Source: Rhodoferax sp. (GTDB taxonomy: Bacteria; Pseudomonadota; Gammaproteobacteria; Burkholderiales; Burkholderiaceae_C). Taken from it: a stretch of 64,000 nt of DNA. The DNA lies in the NCBI RefSeq assembly GCF_023700745.1, contig NZ_JAMPYG010000005.1, positions 113,807 through 177,806 of the forward strand. The letters are read 5' to 3'. Below the pieces are notes generated by a model. The model was not told the DNA's origin, did not search any database, and saw only the letters and a list, made by a program, of their open reading frames with translations. This document shows, in pieces, positions 39,858 to 49,715 of the stretch. The position numbers and the translations under genes were made by a program. Position 1 is the stretch's first letter. Every line of letters begins with the position of its first letter.

Positions 39858-40505
39858 ATGGCCGCACTCTCATTAGCTCCCCGCGCACTCTACGAAGAAG
39901 TGGCTGAACTGCTGCGTCAGCGCATTTTCAGCCGCGAACTGGAGCCCGGCAGCTGGATCGACGAACTCAAGATTGCCCAGGACTACGGCATCAGCCGCAC
40001 GCCGATGCGCGAAGCGCTCAAGGTGCTGGCGACCGAAGGCCTGGTGACCATGAAGGTGCGTCGTGGTGCCTATGTGACCGAGGTTTCCGAACGCGATCTG
40101 GCCGATGTTTACCACTTGTTGAGCCTGCTCGAATCCGATGCCGCCGGGGTCGTGGCCCAAAGGGCCACCGCAGCCCAGATGGCCGAACTGCAAGCGCTGC
40201 ACCAGGAACTTGAAGAAGCCGCCCGGCCAGAGCAACAGGACCGTCAACGCTTTTTTGAAATCAATGAGCGTTTTCACATGCGTCTGCTGGAAATCGCCGA
40301 CAACCGCTGGCGCAACCAGATGGTGGCCGACCTGCGCAAGGTCATGAAACTCAACCGCCACAACTCACTACTGAAAACAGGGCGAATCGGCGAATCGCTG
40401 GATGAACACCGCGCCATCATGGCCGCGCTGGCAGCGCGCGACCCGCAGCTCTGCACACAGCGCATGCAGACGCATTTTGCCAACGGCCTCGAAGCAGCGG
40501 TTTAA
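39858..40505 (+). CDS. GntR-family regulator with FCD ligand domain
   Basis: 215 residues. The N-terminal winged helix (YEEVAELLRQRIFSRELEPG ... GISRTPMREALKVLATEGLV) and C-terminal all-helical FCD domain with the metal-binding histidines in FHMRLLEIADN, LNRHNSL and DEHRAIMAAL are clear. FCD domains bind small organic acids. Being divergent from the mutase gene, it most likely controls the methylmalonyl-CoA operon in response to a pathway acid; this is inference. A TACAAT box (39845-39850) ends seven bases before the ATG, with no Shine-Dalgarno. Confidence 0.87.
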   Translation: MAALSLAPRALYEEVAELLRQRIFSRELEPGSWIDELKIAQDYGISRTPMREALKVLATEGLVTMKVRRGAYVTEVSERDLADVYHLLSLLESDAAGVVAQRATAAQMAELQALHQELEEAARPEQQDRQRFFEINERFHMRLLEIADNRWRNQMVADLRKVMKLNRHNSLLKTGRIGESLDEHRAIMAALAARDPQLCTQRMQTHFANGLEAAV

Positions 40506-40533
40506 CGACAACAAGCCCACGCCACCGATCCTC

Positions 40534-41646
40534 ATGACCCTGCCGCCAACCAACACTTTCATGCAACAGGCACTGGCACTGGCCACGCAAAGCCTGCTGC
40601 TCACCTCCCCCAACCCCCGCGTGGGCTGCGTCATCACCACAGCCGCCGGTCAGGTGCTTGGCCAGGGCGCCACCCAGCGCGCTGGTGAGGCGCACGCAGA
40701 AGTCATGGCGCTGCGCGACGCTACCGCCCGCGGCCACAGCGTGGTGGGTGCCACGGCCTATGTCACGCTGGAGCCCTGTTCACACCAGGGCCGCACCGGG
40801 CCCTGCTGCGATGCCCTGGCGGCGGCGGGCATCAAAAAAGTGGTGGCCGCCATTGGCGACCCCAACCCCCTGGTCACCGGCAATGGTTTCACAAGGCTGC
40901 GCGCCGCCGGCATCGAGGTCGAAATCGGCCCCGGTGGCGCCGAATCGCGCGAACTCAACCTCGGTTTCTTCAGCCGCATGGTACGCAAAACCCCCTGGGT
41001 GCGCATGAAGCTGGCGGCCTCGCTGGACGGCAAGACCGCCCTCGACAATGGCGTCAGCCAATGGATCACCTCGCCCCCGGCCCGCGCTGACGGCCACGCC
41101 TGGCGCGCCCGCGCCTGTGCCGTGCTGACCGGCATTGGCACGGTGCTGGCCGACAACCCCAAGCTTGACGTGCGGCTGGTTGACACGCCCCGCCAACCGG
41201 CGCTGGTGCTGGTTGACAGCCGCCTGGAAACCCCGCTGGACGCAGCGCTGTTTACCCCAGCGCGGGCGCTGTACATCTACGCGGCGGTGCCGGACGAAGC
41301 CAGACAGGCGGCGCTGCAGGCACGCGGCGCCAGGGTGGTGCTGCTGCCCGGCCCCAACGACAAGGTCGATCTGGCAGCCATGCTGCGCGACCTGGCGCGC
41401 CGCGAAGTCAACGAGCTGCATGTGGAAGCCGGTGAAAAACTCAACGGCTCGCTGATCCGCGCGGGTCTGGTTGATGAATTTCTGGTTTATCTGGCCCCCA
41501 AACTGATCGGCCAGGGGCGCGGCATGGCACACTTTGGTCCGCTGCAGGATCTGGCCCAGGCGCTGCCACTGGACTTCACGTCCACGGCCATGCTGGGGCC
41601 GGACCTGCGCATCGTCGCCCGCGTATGCGGCCGAGACGTTTTTTAA
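40534..41646 (+). CDS. ribD: Riboflavin biosynthesis deaminase/reductase
   Basis: Bifunctional enzyme catalysing the second and third steps of riboflavin synthesis. 370 residues from the ATG giving MTLPPTNTF. The deaminase half has zinc-site GEAHAEVMAL and EPCSHQGRTGPCCDAL. The reductase half has RMKLAASLDGKTALDNG and the C-terminal VDEFLVYLAPKLIGQG. A longer frame upstream is a shadow of the regulator gene. Followed after 10 bp by ribE. Confidence 0.95.
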   Translation: MTLPPTNTFMQQALALATQSLLLTSPNPRVGCVITTAAGQVLGQGATQRAGEAHAEVMALRDATARGHSVVGATAYVTLEPCSHQGRTGPCCDALAAAGIKKVVAAIGDPNPLVTGNGFTRLRAAGIEVEIGPGGAESRELNLGFFSRMVRKTPWVRMKLAASLDGKTALDNGVSQWITSPPARADGHAWRARACAVLTGIGTVLADNPKLDVRLVDTPRQPALVLVDSRLETPLDAALFTPARALYIYAAVPDEARQAALQARGARVVLLPGPNDKVDLAAMLRDLARREVNELHVEAGEKLNGSLIRAGLVDEFLVYLAPKLIGQGRGMAHFGPLQDLAQALPLDFTSTAMLGPDLRIVARVCGRDVF

Positions 41647-41656
41647 TGAAATTACT

Positions 41657-42283
41657 ATGTTCACAGGCATCATCACAGGCATCGGCCGCATCACCAACGT
41701 TCAGCCCCTGGGCGAAACTGCCACCCATGGCAAGCGCCTGACCATCACCTGCCCACCGGGCTACCTCGACGACGTCGGGCTGGGCGACAGCATTGCGCTC
41801 AACGGCGCCTGCATGACCGTCACAAGCTTCGACGCGGCCCAAAACCAGTTCACCATCGATATTTCGGCCGAGTCGCTCAACAAGACCGCCGGGCTTGACC
41901 AGTTGGGCACCGTCAACCTGGAAAAGGCCCTGCGCGCCCATGACCGGCTGGGCGGCCACATTGTTTCTGGCCATGTCGACGGCATCGGCCACGTCACTTA
42001 CTTTGCCGAAATCGGCGAAAGCTGGCAATTGCGCGTGATGGCGCCGCCAGCCTTGGCCAAGTACCTGGCCTACAAGGGCTCGATCACCGTCAACGGTGTC
42101 AGCCTGACCGTGAACCAGATTCAGGACAGCGCCGAGGGCTGCGAGATGTCGATCAACCTGATCCCGCACACGGTGCAGAACACCGCGCTGGGGACGCTCA
42201 AGGTGGGCTCACGGGTGAACCTGGAGATTGACCTGATTGCGCGCTATTGCGAGAGGATGTTGAGCTCTCACAATACCGTCTAA
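41657..42283 (+). CDS. ribE: Riboflavin synthase, alpha subunit type
   Basis: Dismutates two 6,7-dimethyl-8-ribityllumazine molecules to riboflavin. 208 residues with the two homologous lumazine-binding repeats: MFTGIITGIGRI ... GDSIALNGACMTVTS, and GHIVSGHVDGIGHV ... GSITVNGVSLTVN. ATG start is exact for the family. It shares a transcript with ribD. Other rib genes (ribBA, ribH) are not in the window. No FMN riboswitch is seen before ribD. Confidence 0.96.
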   Translation: MFTGIITGIGRITNVQPLGETATHGKRLTITCPPGYLDDVGLGDSIALNGACMTVTSFDAAQNQFTIDISAESLNKTAGLDQLGTVNLEKALRAHDRLGGHIVSGHVDGIGHVTYFAEIGESWQLRVMAPPALAKYLAYKGSITVNGVSLTVNQIQDSAEGCEMSINLIPHTVQNTALGTLKVGSRVNLEIDLIARYCERMLSSHNTV

Positions 42284-42297
42284 AGCGGAAAACAGGC

Positions 42298-44922
42298 TTA
42301 AGCGCGTGATCGGTGACTAAAAAAGTGCACGCCATTGCGGCCTGCGGCTTTGGCCTGGTACATGGCCATGTCGGCCTGCTTCAACAGGTCTTCGGGCAAC
42401 GCCCTGGCATTCACCAGCAGCGCCACGCCAATGCTGACCGACAGGCTCCAGGTCACTTCAGGCAAGACAAACTGCCGTGCCATGGCTTGCAAAATCTTGT
42501 TGGCCACCGCTTGCGCCCCAGCCTGCGCCAGCTCTTCATCTTCGCTCAATTGCGCCAAGGCCACCACAAACTCATCGCCCCCCAGGCGCGCGACGGTATC
42601 AACCTCGCGCACACAAGCCTGCAGGCGCTGCGCCACCTGGATCAATAACTCATCACCCTGGTCATGGCCATGGTTGTCATTAAGCAATTTGAACCGGTCC
42701 AGATCCAGAAACAACACCGCCGCGATCTGGTTGTTGCGGGCCCGCACCGCGCTCAATTGCTGCAAACGGTCCAGCAGCAGGCGGCGGTTGGGCAGTTGTG
42801 TCAACGGATCAAAAAACGCCAATTTGCGAATGTCTTCCTCGAACCGCTTGCGCAAGCTAATGTCGGTATGCACCGACACATAGTGGGTGACCTGGCCCTG
42901 CATATCTTTGACCACGGTGATCGACAACCAATCCGGGTACACATCGCCATTTTTACGCCGGTTCCACAGCTCACCCTCCCAATGGCCGGTTTGCGTCAGG
43001 CTGTGCCACATGGCTTGGTAAAAAGCCGGGTCATGGCGGCCAGACCTGAGCATGTTGCTGGACTGGCCCACTGCTTCGTCAAAGCTGTACCCAGTCAAAT
43101 CCACAAAAGCGTGATTCACCCTCAAAATGCGCAAATCTGCCGAACTGACCACCATGGCGGCGCTGGATTCAAACGCCACCGCCGCCACCCGTTGCGCTTC
43201 TTCGGCCTGTTTACGCTCGGTGATGTCAAAAATGGCCCCATGAAAGACCACACTGCCATCATCACGTTTTTGCGGCACGCCACGACCACCACGCCAACTC
43301 ACGCTGCCGTCGGGCAGCTTCAATCGGTATTCCGTTTGCCAGGGTGTCAGGTGGGTCACGGACTGCTGGATCGACAGCTTGACCCTGGCGACATCGTCGG
43401 GATGCTGCCAGGCAAAAAGCAGCGACGCATCATGCTGCACCTGTGCCAGTGTCAAGCCATAAAAATCCAGGAAATACTTGGACAAATAGGAAAAATGAAT
43501 ACGCCCGTCGGCATCCATATTGAACTGAAACAACTCGGCAGGCACCTGGTCGGTGAGATTTTGCAACAAGGTCTGGCTTTGCTGCACGGCCAGCTCCAGC
43601 CGTTTTTGTTCACTGCGATCGACCGCAGTACCCGTCATGCGCAACGCCCGTCCTGCCGCATCACGCGCAACCACTTGCCCGCGCACCATCAAATGCACCC
43701 AATGTCCATCCTTGTGGCGCAGTCGGTGTTCCAGCAACAAACGCGGCACCTCGCTTTTAAGCACTGGCGGCAAGCGTTCGGCCAGCATCCGCCTGTCGTC
43801 CGGGTGCAACAACTCGACAAACAGCTTGTTGTCAAATTGTTGCGCGCCTGGCAGAAAGCCCAGCATGACCCCTGAGCGTTCGTCCACTTCTATCTGCCCG
43901 GTGACCAAATCCCAGGACCACAGCGCCAGGCCCCCACTGTCAAGCGCCAGCTTCATCTGCTTATGACTTTGCGCCAATTGCCGGTGTTGCCGCTGGATAA
44001 GGGAGCGGTCCCACGAAAAAATGGCGGCACACCCCAGCAACAACAGGCCACCCAGGGTTGCCAGCAGCCAATCCAGCCGGTTCGTCTGCAGGCCCTCTTT
44101 CTGGTACTCCTGTTTGCCCAAAGCCACCGACACATAGAGCGGGAAACCCGGCACCGGCCTGGCATGGTACAAGCGCGGCACGCCATCCGCGGCCATGTCC
44201 GAATCAAAAAAACCTTCCACTGGCGCTTGCGGCAAAACCTCCTGTGCCGCGCCTGCTGACAGCTTGGCGCGCTGCGCCCAGACCCTGCCGTCACGCCCCA
44301 GCAGCATCGCATTACCTTGCTCCCCCAGGTCCAGGCTGGCGTAAAAACGGGCAAAATAATCGGCATCCAGCGACACCACCACCACCCCGGCAAAACTGCC
44401 ATCAGGCTGGTTGATGCGCCGGGTGAGCTGAATCGTCCATTTTTTGGAGAACTGTTCCAGCATCGGTGGCGAGACAAGCAGTTCATCGCTGGCACGCGCC
44501 AGATGCATCTTGAAGTATTCCCGGTCGTCCAGGTTGACCGTCGGTGTCTGGGGCAAGTTGCTCAAGCGGAAAATACCCTGGGCATCGATGATGCCCACGT
44601 GGTGCACCAATGCCACATCCAGCGTACTCCGGCGTACCAAGTCAGCCAGGTCGAGCGCCATGCCATCGCGCAGGTAGAGTGCGCGAACAATTTTCAGCGT
44701 CTGGTCAACCGTATGCAGGGTCCGTCTGACGTGCTGCTGGCTGAGGTACGACAGATTGACCAGCTCACGCCGGGCGGTGCGCTCATCTTTTTCCAAATTG
44801 GATTGAGTGACCTGACGCGTCAGCAACAACAACGCCAGCACTGCGACCAAAGCCAAGGTCCAGGCCACCAGATGCGGCAAATGAATTTTCCAGCGTTGGC
44901 TCAACGGCGATTCCTTGGTCAT
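42298..44922 (-). CDS. Membrane-bound PAS-GGDEF diguanylate cyclase
   Basis: 874 residues from ATG 44922. A membrane segment near the N-terminus (HLVAWTLALVAVLALLLL) is followed by a Cache-type extracellular region, a second membrane segment (LLATLGGLLLLGCAAIF), three PAS domains (the third has ILRVNHAFVDLTGYSFDEAV), and a C-terminal GGDEF domain with intact RLGGDEFVVAL. An RxxD inhibitory site (REVD) lies five residues before GGDEF, so product feedback is expected. No EAL domain is present. It should make c-di-GMP on an external signal. A GTG at 44991 would overlap the upstream gene and is less likely. Confidence 0.87.
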   Translation of the reverse strand: MTKESPLSQRWKIHLPHLVAWTLALVAVLALLLLTRQVTQSNLEKDERTARRELVNLSYLSQQHVRRTLHTVDQTLKIVRALYLRDGMALDLADLVRRSTLDVALVHHVGIIDAQGIFRLSNLPQTPTVNLDDREYFKMHLARASDELLVSPPMLEQFSKKWTIQLTRRINQPDGSFAGVVVVSLDADYFARFYASLDLGEQGNAMLLGRDGRVWAQRAKLSAGAAQEVLPQAPVEGFFDSDMAADGVPRLYHARPVPGFPLYVSVALGKQEYQKEGLQTNRLDWLLATLGGLLLLGCAAIFSWDRSLIQRQHRQLAQSHKQMKLALDSGGLALWSWDLVTGQIEVDERSGVMLGFLPGAQQFDNKLFVELLHPDDRRMLAERLPPVLKSEVPRLLLEHRLRHKDGHWVHLMVRGQVVARDAAGRALRMTGTAVDRSEQKRLELAVQQSQTLLQNLTDQVPAELFQFNMDADGRIHFSYLSKYFLDFYGLTLAQVQHDASLLFAWQHPDDVARVKLSIQQSVTHLTPWQTEYRLKLPDGSVSWRGGRGVPQKRDDGSVVFHGAIFDITERKQAEEAQRVAAVAFESSAAMVVSSADLRILRVNHAFVDLTGYSFDEAVGQSSNMLRSGRHDPAFYQAMWHSLTQTGHWEGELWNRRKNGDVYPDWLSITVVKDMQGQVTHYVSVHTDISLRKRFEEDIRKLAFFDPLTQLPNRRLLLDRLQQLSAVRARNNQIAAVLFLDLDRFKLLNDNHGHDQGDELLIQVAQRLQACVREVDTVARLGGDEFVVALAQLSEDEELAQAGAQAVANKILQAMARQFVLPEVTWSLSVSIGVALLVNARALPEDLLKQADMAMYQAKAAGRNGVHFFSHRSRA

Positions 44923-44974
44923 GAACAGAGTCTTTTGTGTACCGAGTTTACGCCCTCCACGTTGAGTCCAAATC

Positions 44975-46342
44975 CTACCGGCGAGGCTCACCCCGCTCGT
45001 TAACGGTCACGGTGGCGCCGGGCGGCGTCGTCATTTGCGTGCGGTGCTCCTGACCCCGAAAGTTGTAGCTGACATCCCAATACTGGGCCTGGGCCTGGTT
45101 GGGAGTGCTTTCACAACGCTGTACATCCTGCGTTGTCCCGTCGGTGCGACCGACGTTCGCACCTATCGCGGCCCCGGCGATCAGGCCGCCGACGGTGGCA
45201 ATGTCCTTGCCGCTTCCGCCGCCAACCTGATGGCCCAGAATGCCGCCAATGAGGGCACCTGCAATCGCGCCGGGAATGTTGGCATTGCCTTGCGTCTGGG
45301 CGACTTGCCCGGGCTCGACCCAGCAGCGCTGCTCAGGGGTTCCGACCACCGCACGCACGGACGTCACATTGGCCTCGTAGAGCCGCTCATTGTTGCGCCG
45401 ACGGTAGTCAGGTGCCGCAACCGGCTGGGACTCATATCCTTGACCACCATTGTTCACGCCAGGGCTCATGGCGCGCACCGACGACACACGGTCATTCAGA
45501 CCCATCGCCGCCATCGAGGGGTACTGGCCTGGACGCAAAACAACGCATCGACCGCTGTACCGATTGTTTTCACAAAGCTCCCAAGGGCCGCCGGCAACCA
45601 CCACTGAGGAAGCGCGGTCATTGAAGTTGTTTTGCACAAAGTTGTCGATCGACTGAACCGTGGTGAATGCGCGACCGGTAAATCCTTCACGTTCGTAGAA
45701 GGTGACCTGTCCGGTTGCCGGACCGGGCGCATAGCGGTCATCAATGCGTGCGTCACGGCTCGCAAGCCGGACTGAGGAAACGCGGTCGTTCAAGCCCATC
45801 GCCGACATGGACGGATACTGTCCCGGACGCAGGACGACACATTGACCTCTGAACTGATTGTTTTCACAAAGCTCCCAAGGGCCGCCCACCACGACCACCG
45901 AGGAGGCGCGGTCATTGAACTGATTGCGGGCGAAATTCCTGACCAGCTCTTGAGTAACGAAAGAACGACCGATAAACCCTTCGTTTTCATAGAAGGTGAT
46001 CTGTGGTGTCTCCGGAGCAGGCGCCGTGTTGCGCGCAGCCCGCACCGACGACACACGGTCGTTCAGGCCCATCGCGCTCAATGACGGATATTGGCCAGGC
46101 TGCAAGACCGCACAACGACCGCCGAACTGGGTGTCTTCGCAAACCTCCCAGCTTTCGCGGGCTACCACGACTGACGAGGCCCGGTCATTAAAGCCGAAAC
46201 GCTCAAAATTCCCGACCTGTCTCTCGGTGGTGAAAGAGCGGCCGCGAAAGTTGTCCTGTTCGAAAAAAGTGACCTGTGCCATCGCCTGGCTGGCGACCGC
46301 GACAGCGGTCAGCGCCAATGCGTTTTTCAAGTGGGTGTTCAT
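44975..46342 (-). CDS. Secreted triple beta/gamma-crystallin protein with glycine-zipper domain
   Basis: 455 residues. Signal peptide 1-22 ends AMA. Three tandem crystallin domains (about 24-108, 115-198, 212-295) each have two calcium-type motifs, NDRASS and NDRVSS (the N/D-N/D-x-x-S/T-S clamp), six in all. A linker with an Arg/Asn-rich stretch leads to a glycine-zipper 2TM-like segment (IPGAIAGALIGGILGHQVGG, then GLIAGAAIGANVG). A final soluble beta region (YWDVSYNFRGQEHRTQMT) closes the protein. Probably an envelope protein binding calcium outside the cytoplasm; function unknown. A start at 46414 would bury the signal peptide. Confidence 0.83.
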   Translation of the reverse strand: MNTHLKNALALTAVAVASQAMAQVTFFEQDNFRGRSFTTERQVGNFERFGFNDRASSVVVARESWEVCEDTQFGGRCAVLQPGQYPSLSAMGLNDRVSSVRAARNTAPAPETPQITFYENEGFIGRSFVTQELVRNFARNQFNDRASSVVVVGGPWELCENNQFRGQCVVLRPGQYPSMSAMGLNDRVSSVRLASRDARIDDRYAPGPATGQVTFYEREGFTGRAFTTVQSIDNFVQNNFNDRASSVVVAGGPWELCENNRYSGRCVVLRPGQYPSMAAMGLNDRVSSVRAMSPGVNNGGQGYESQPVAAPDYRRRNNERLYEANVTSVRAVVGTPEQRCWVEPGQVAQTQGNANIPGAIAGALIGGILGHQVGGGSGKDIATVGGLIAGAAIGANVGRTDGTTQDVQRCESTPNQAQAQYWDVSYNFRGQEHRTQMTTPPGATVTVNERGEPRR

Positions 46343-46414
46343 TGATGGTTTCTCCAGAAAGTTGTATGCATCTGCCAAGCCGCAGCTTGCATGTCCTGCC
46401 ACCAGGGGATTCAA

Positions 46415-46771
46415 GTGACACAGACCGGACTATGTTGGGCCTTTAAGGCTGGGTCTGTGCGTTGGCGCACGGTGCGCGTTTGAGCAAGCCGGTGCGGAAT
46501 CCAAAGCTGTCGATGCCGATGCAGCCAAAGCCCTGTTCAAGGACAACGATTGCACCAAGTGCCATGCGGTTGACAAAACCAAAAAAGGCCCTTCATTGAA
46601 AAAAAAATTGCAACCAGCCAAAAGACAGATGGCCAAGAAAAAATCATCAAAAACATCACGACCGGTCCCAATATTCAGTTCGAGGACGGCACCGTGGAAA
46701 AAGACAAAATCATCGACACCAAAGACCCCAAGGAGCTGAAGAATCTGGCGGACTGGATTCTTTCGGAATAG
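46415..46771 (+). pseudogene. Class I cytochrome c remnant, frameshifted and without a start
   Basis: One frame gives AESKAVDADAAKALFKDNDC leading into the haem site CTKCHAV (46551-46571) and DKTKKGPSLKK. At a run of nine A (46599-46607) the frame is lost. Shifting by one base restores a cytochrome C-terminus (KIIKNITTGPNIQFEDGTVE, then LKNLADWILSE, stop at 46769). No ATG, GTG or TTG starts the frame, and the signal peptide is not recognisable. The remnant is therefore broken at two places. A base-calling error in the A run could explain the frameshift, but not the missing start. Confidence 0.7.
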
Positions 46772-46843
46772 CAAACCGGGTTTCAGCGCGGGGCTGCCTG
46801 GCCTGCAGCAAAAACGGGCGTGCTATCTGCTACCCTCCAAGGC

Positions 46844-48055
46844 ATGCCAAATCAAGCCACCACCACAGCCATGCCACCTGCTGTGATCGTCCTGCTGTTG
46901 TCGCTTTTGCTCGGCCTGCAGCCCATCACCACCGACCTGTATTTACCCGCGCTGCCGGTGCTGACCACCGGCTTTGCTGCGCCCATGCACCAGGCACAGT
47001 TGACGCTGACGGCGCTGTTGCTGGCGTTTGGTGTGTCGCAACTGGTGTGGGGGCCGCTGTCCGACCGCTTTGGCAGGCGGCCCATTTTGCTGGTCGGCCT
47101 GAGCGCTTACGTGCTGGCTGCCGTTGGCAGCACGCTGGCACCCAGCATGACCGCCTTGATTGTCTGGCGTACCGTGCAAGGTGCCGCCATGGGTGCGGCG
47201 GTGATGTGCGCACGCGCCATCGTGCGTGACCTGTACGCGCCGGTGCAGGGCGCGCGGGTCATGAGCAAGGGCTTGAGCGGCCTGGGCGTGATTGCCTTTT
47301 TGAGTGCCCCCAGCGGCGGACTGCTGACCGAGGTCTTCAACTGGCGCATCGCCCTGCTGGCGCTGGCCATCTTTGGTGCCGCCAGCCTGGCCATGATTGC
47401 CTGGCGTTTTGAGGAAACCCTGCAGCGCAAGAACCCCCAGGCCTTGCAGGCCGCCACATTGCTGAAAACCTGGCAAAGTATTTTTCGTCACCCTGCTTTC
47501 CTGGCTTTTTCAGCGCTGTCAGCCGCGTCTTACGGTGGCCTGTTCACCCTTTTGGCGGCTTCGTCGTTTGTCTTCATGAATGTACTGGGCCTGAGCAAGA
47601 CGCAGTACGGCGCCTTGATGGCACTGAACTCGCTGGGCTACATTGCCGGTACCTTTTTGTGCCGCTACTGGTTGGCGCGCCTTGGCGTGCGCCGCACGCT
47701 CAAATGGGCGGGCGGGCTGTCGCTCGCTGGTGGCACCTTGATGGCTGTGCTCAGCCTGGCCGGCGTGCAAAACGTGTGGGCCATCATGGGGCCGCAAATG
47801 CTGTTTGTCATCGGCCACGGCATCCACCAGCCCTGTGGCCAAAGCGGTTCGGTGGGACCGTTCCCGCACGCGGCCGGCGCCGCCTCGGCCATGAACGGCT
47901 TTTTGATGATGCTGGCGGCATTTGCCATGGGCAGTTGGCTCGGCGGGCACATGGACGGCACCGTGCTGCCGCTGACGCTGGGCGTGTGGTTCTGGAGCGC
48001 CCTGATCGCGCTGACCGCCTGGACGCTGGTGCAGAAGTATGGAGAATCCAAGTAA
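46844..48055 (+). CDS. Bcr/CflA-family multidrug efflux transporter (MFS)
   Basis: 403 residues, 12 predicted membrane segments. The family start is [14 protein letters not shown]; motif A is [20 protein letters not shown]; motif C lies in the region [15 protein letters not shown]. Proton-coupled export of drugs such as bicyclomycin or chloramphenicol is typical, but the substrate is not known. The ATG at 46844 follows ccaagg; a GTG at 46820 is an alternative. The TAA stop overlaps the miaA start (TAATG) inside a repeat sequence. Confidence 0.88.
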   Translation: MPNQATTTAMPPAVIVLLLSLLLGLQPITTDLYLPALPVLTTGFAAPMHQAQLTLTALLLAFGVSQLVWGPLSDRFGRRPILLVGLSAYVLAAVGSTLAPSMTALIVWRTVQGAAMGAAVMCARAIVRDLYAPVQGARVMSKGLSGLGVIAFLSAPSGGLLTEVFNWRIALLALAIFGAASLAMIAWRFEETLQRKNPQALQAATLLKTWQSIFRHPAFLAFSALSAASYGGLFTLLAASSFVFMNVLGLSKTQYGALMALNSLGYIAGTFLCRYWLARLGVRRTLKWAGGLSLAGGTLMAVLSLAGVQNVWAIMGPQMLFVIGHGIHQPCGQSGSVGPFPHAAGAASAMNGFLMMLAAFAMGSWLGGHMDGTVLPLTLGVWFWSALIALTAWTLVQKYGESK

Positions 48056-48076
48056 TGGGGGTCAGATTCCAATTAA
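48053..48076. repeat. Single GGGGTCAGA repeat arm at the MFS-miaA junction
   Basis: This stretch matches the left end of the element after pyrD (24717-24741) at all but two positions. It holds both the stop of the transporter gene and the first codons of miaA. No facing arm is visible in the following sequence, so it looks like a solo end. Confidence 0.7.
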
Positions 48077-49062
48077 ATTCCACCCTGCCCCACTATTTGG
48101 CGCTGGCCGGCCCCACCGCGTCAGGCAAAACAGCGGCCGCGCTGGCCATTGCCCAGGCCTGGCCGGTAGAGATCATCAGCGTTGATTCGGCCCTGGTCTA
48201 TCGCGGCATGGACATTGGCACGGCCAAGCCCACGGCAGCCGAACTGGCGGCCGTGCCGCACCACCTGATCGACATCCGCGACCCGCTGCAGGCCTACAGC
48301 GCTGCCGAGTTCGTGGCCGACGCACAAAAATTGATAACCGACATCACAGCGCGTGGCAAGCTGCCGCTGCTGGTGGGCGGCACCATGCTGTATTTCAAGG
48401 CGCTGCGCGACGGGCTCGACGACATGCCCCGCGCCGACCCGGCCATTCGCGCCGACATCGAAATGCAGGCAGCGCGGGTCGGCTGGCCCGCCATGCACGC
48501 CGAGTTGATGCAAGTGGACCCGGTCACCGCCGCCAGGCTGGCCCCGGCGGATTCGCAACGCATCGCCAGGGCGCTGGAGGTGCACCGCATCTCGGGGCAA
48601 CCGCTGTCGTCTTTTCAAACCAGAAAATCTGGCCACAGCATTGACACCCCTCAGGCCTCGAATAGCCTGCTGATCTCGCTGGAGCCGCAAGACCGCGCCT
48701 GGCTGCACCAGCGCATCGCCCAGCGCTTCGATGCCATGCTGGCCAACGGTTTTCTGGACGAGGTCAGGGCCCTGCGTGCGCGCGGCGATCTGCATCCTGA
48801 TTTGCCGTCCATGCGCTGCGTCGGCTACCGTCAGGCGTGGGAGTATCTGGACGCGCATGAAACGCGCGGACTGGCCGGTGAGCTGCCCTTGAGCGAACTG
48901 CGCGACAAGGGCATTTTTGCCACGCGCCAGCTCGCCAAACGCCAGATCACCTGGCTGCGTTCCATGCCGGAGCGGCGCGTCATCGCCTGTGATGCGCCCG
49001 ATGCGCTGGCGCAGGTGCTGACCCTGGCAAGGTGTTTCATCGAAGGCAATCCATGGCCCTGA
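48055..49062 (+). CDS. miaA: tRNA dimethylallyltransferase
   Basis: Adds an isopentenyl group to A37 of tRNAs reading UNN codons. 335 residues. P-loop [12 protein letters not shown], then [47 protein letters not shown] and [15 protein letters not shown] are typical. The first eight residues (MGVRFQLN) come from a dispersed repeat, and no other ATG lies before the P-loop. The native start may have been replaced. It overlaps the next gene by 10 bases. Confidence 0.94.
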   Translation: MGVRFQLNSTLPHYLALAGPTASGKTAAALAIAQAWPVEIISVDSALVYRGMDIGTAKPTAAELAAVPHHLIDIRDPLQAYSAAEFVADAQKLITDITARGKLPLLVGGTMLYFKALRDGLDDMPRADPAIRADIEMQAARVGWPAMHAELMQVDPVTAARLAPADSQRIARALEVHRISGQPLSSFQTRKSGHSIDTPQASNSLLISLEPQDRAWLHQRIAQRFDAMLANGFLDEVRALRARGDLHPDLPSMRCVGYRQAWEYLDAHETRGLAGELPLSELRDKGIFATRQLAKRQITWLRSMPERRVIACDAPDALAQVLTLARCFIEGNPWP

Positions 49063-49715
49063 TCATTGAACATTTGAGCAAGCGCTACGGCGATGTGCCG
49101 GTGTTCAGCCAAGTCTCGTTGCACGTGGCGCCGGGCGAATTTGTCGCCATCGTCGGCGAGTCGGGTGTGGGCAAATCAACCCTGCTCAACTGCATGGCGG
49201 GCCTGGATAACTGGGACAGCGGCACGGTGGTACTGGACGGGCAGGATCTGGGCACGCTCAGTGACGAGCAACTGGCGCGCCTGCGCCGTGAAAAAACCGG
49301 TTTTGTGTTTCAGGCCTTCCACGTGCTGCCACATCTGAGCGTGGCGCAAAACGTGGCGCTGCCGCTGATGCTGCTGGGCCAGCATGACGACGCGCGGGTG
49401 CAAGCCATGCTCGATGCCGTTGGCCTGGCCGGTTTGGGCGAGCGCCTGCCGCAGCAACTCAGCGGCGGCCAGTTGCAGCGCGTGGCGATTGCCCGTGCGC
49501 TGGTGCACCGTCCGATGCTGCTGCTGGCCGACGAGCCCACCGGCAATCTCGACCCCGGCACCGCCACGCTGGTGATGGACGCGTTGGTGGAACAAACCCG
49601 CCAGCACGGCGCCGCCATGGTGCTGGTCACGCATTCACTGGCGGCATCCGGGCGCGCCGACCGGGTACTCAGACTCACCCCCGGGGGGCTGGTTGCACAT
49701 GCAAGTCCTGCTTGA
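49053..49715 (+). CDS. ABC transporter ATP-binding protein (LolD/MacB-like)
   Basis: 220 residues. Walker [11 protein letters not shown] loop [12 protein letters not shown], signature [15 protein letters not shown], Walker [13 protein letters not shown] and the H-loop VTHS are all intact. It belongs to the family paired with FtsX-type permeases that work on lipoproteins or macrolides. The partner permease is most likely the product at 51482, with pabBC in between. The start chosen is ATG 49053, overlapping miaA; a start at 49032 is possible. Confidence 0.9.
   Translation: MALIIEHLSKRYGDVPVFSQVSLHVAPGEFVAIVGESGVGKSTLLNCMAGLDNWDSGTVVLDGQDLGTLSDEQLARLRREKTGFVFQAFHVLPHLSVAQNVALPLMLLGQHDDARVQAMLDAVGLAGLGERLPQQLSGGQLQRVAIARALVHRPMLLLADEPTGNLDPGTATLVMDALVEQTRQHGAAMVLVTHSLAASGRADRVLRLTPGGLVAHASPA

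Noticed and set aside
42298..44991. GTG start at 44991 for the diguanylate cyclase
   Set aside because: It would overlap the crystallin gene end and add 23 residues with no ribosome site; ATG 44922 puts the membrane segment at the usual distance.
46430..46774. Minus-strand frame over the cytochrome remnant
   Set aside because: The plus strand has a haem motif and cytochrome C-terminus; the minus frame has neither a domain nor a ribosome site.
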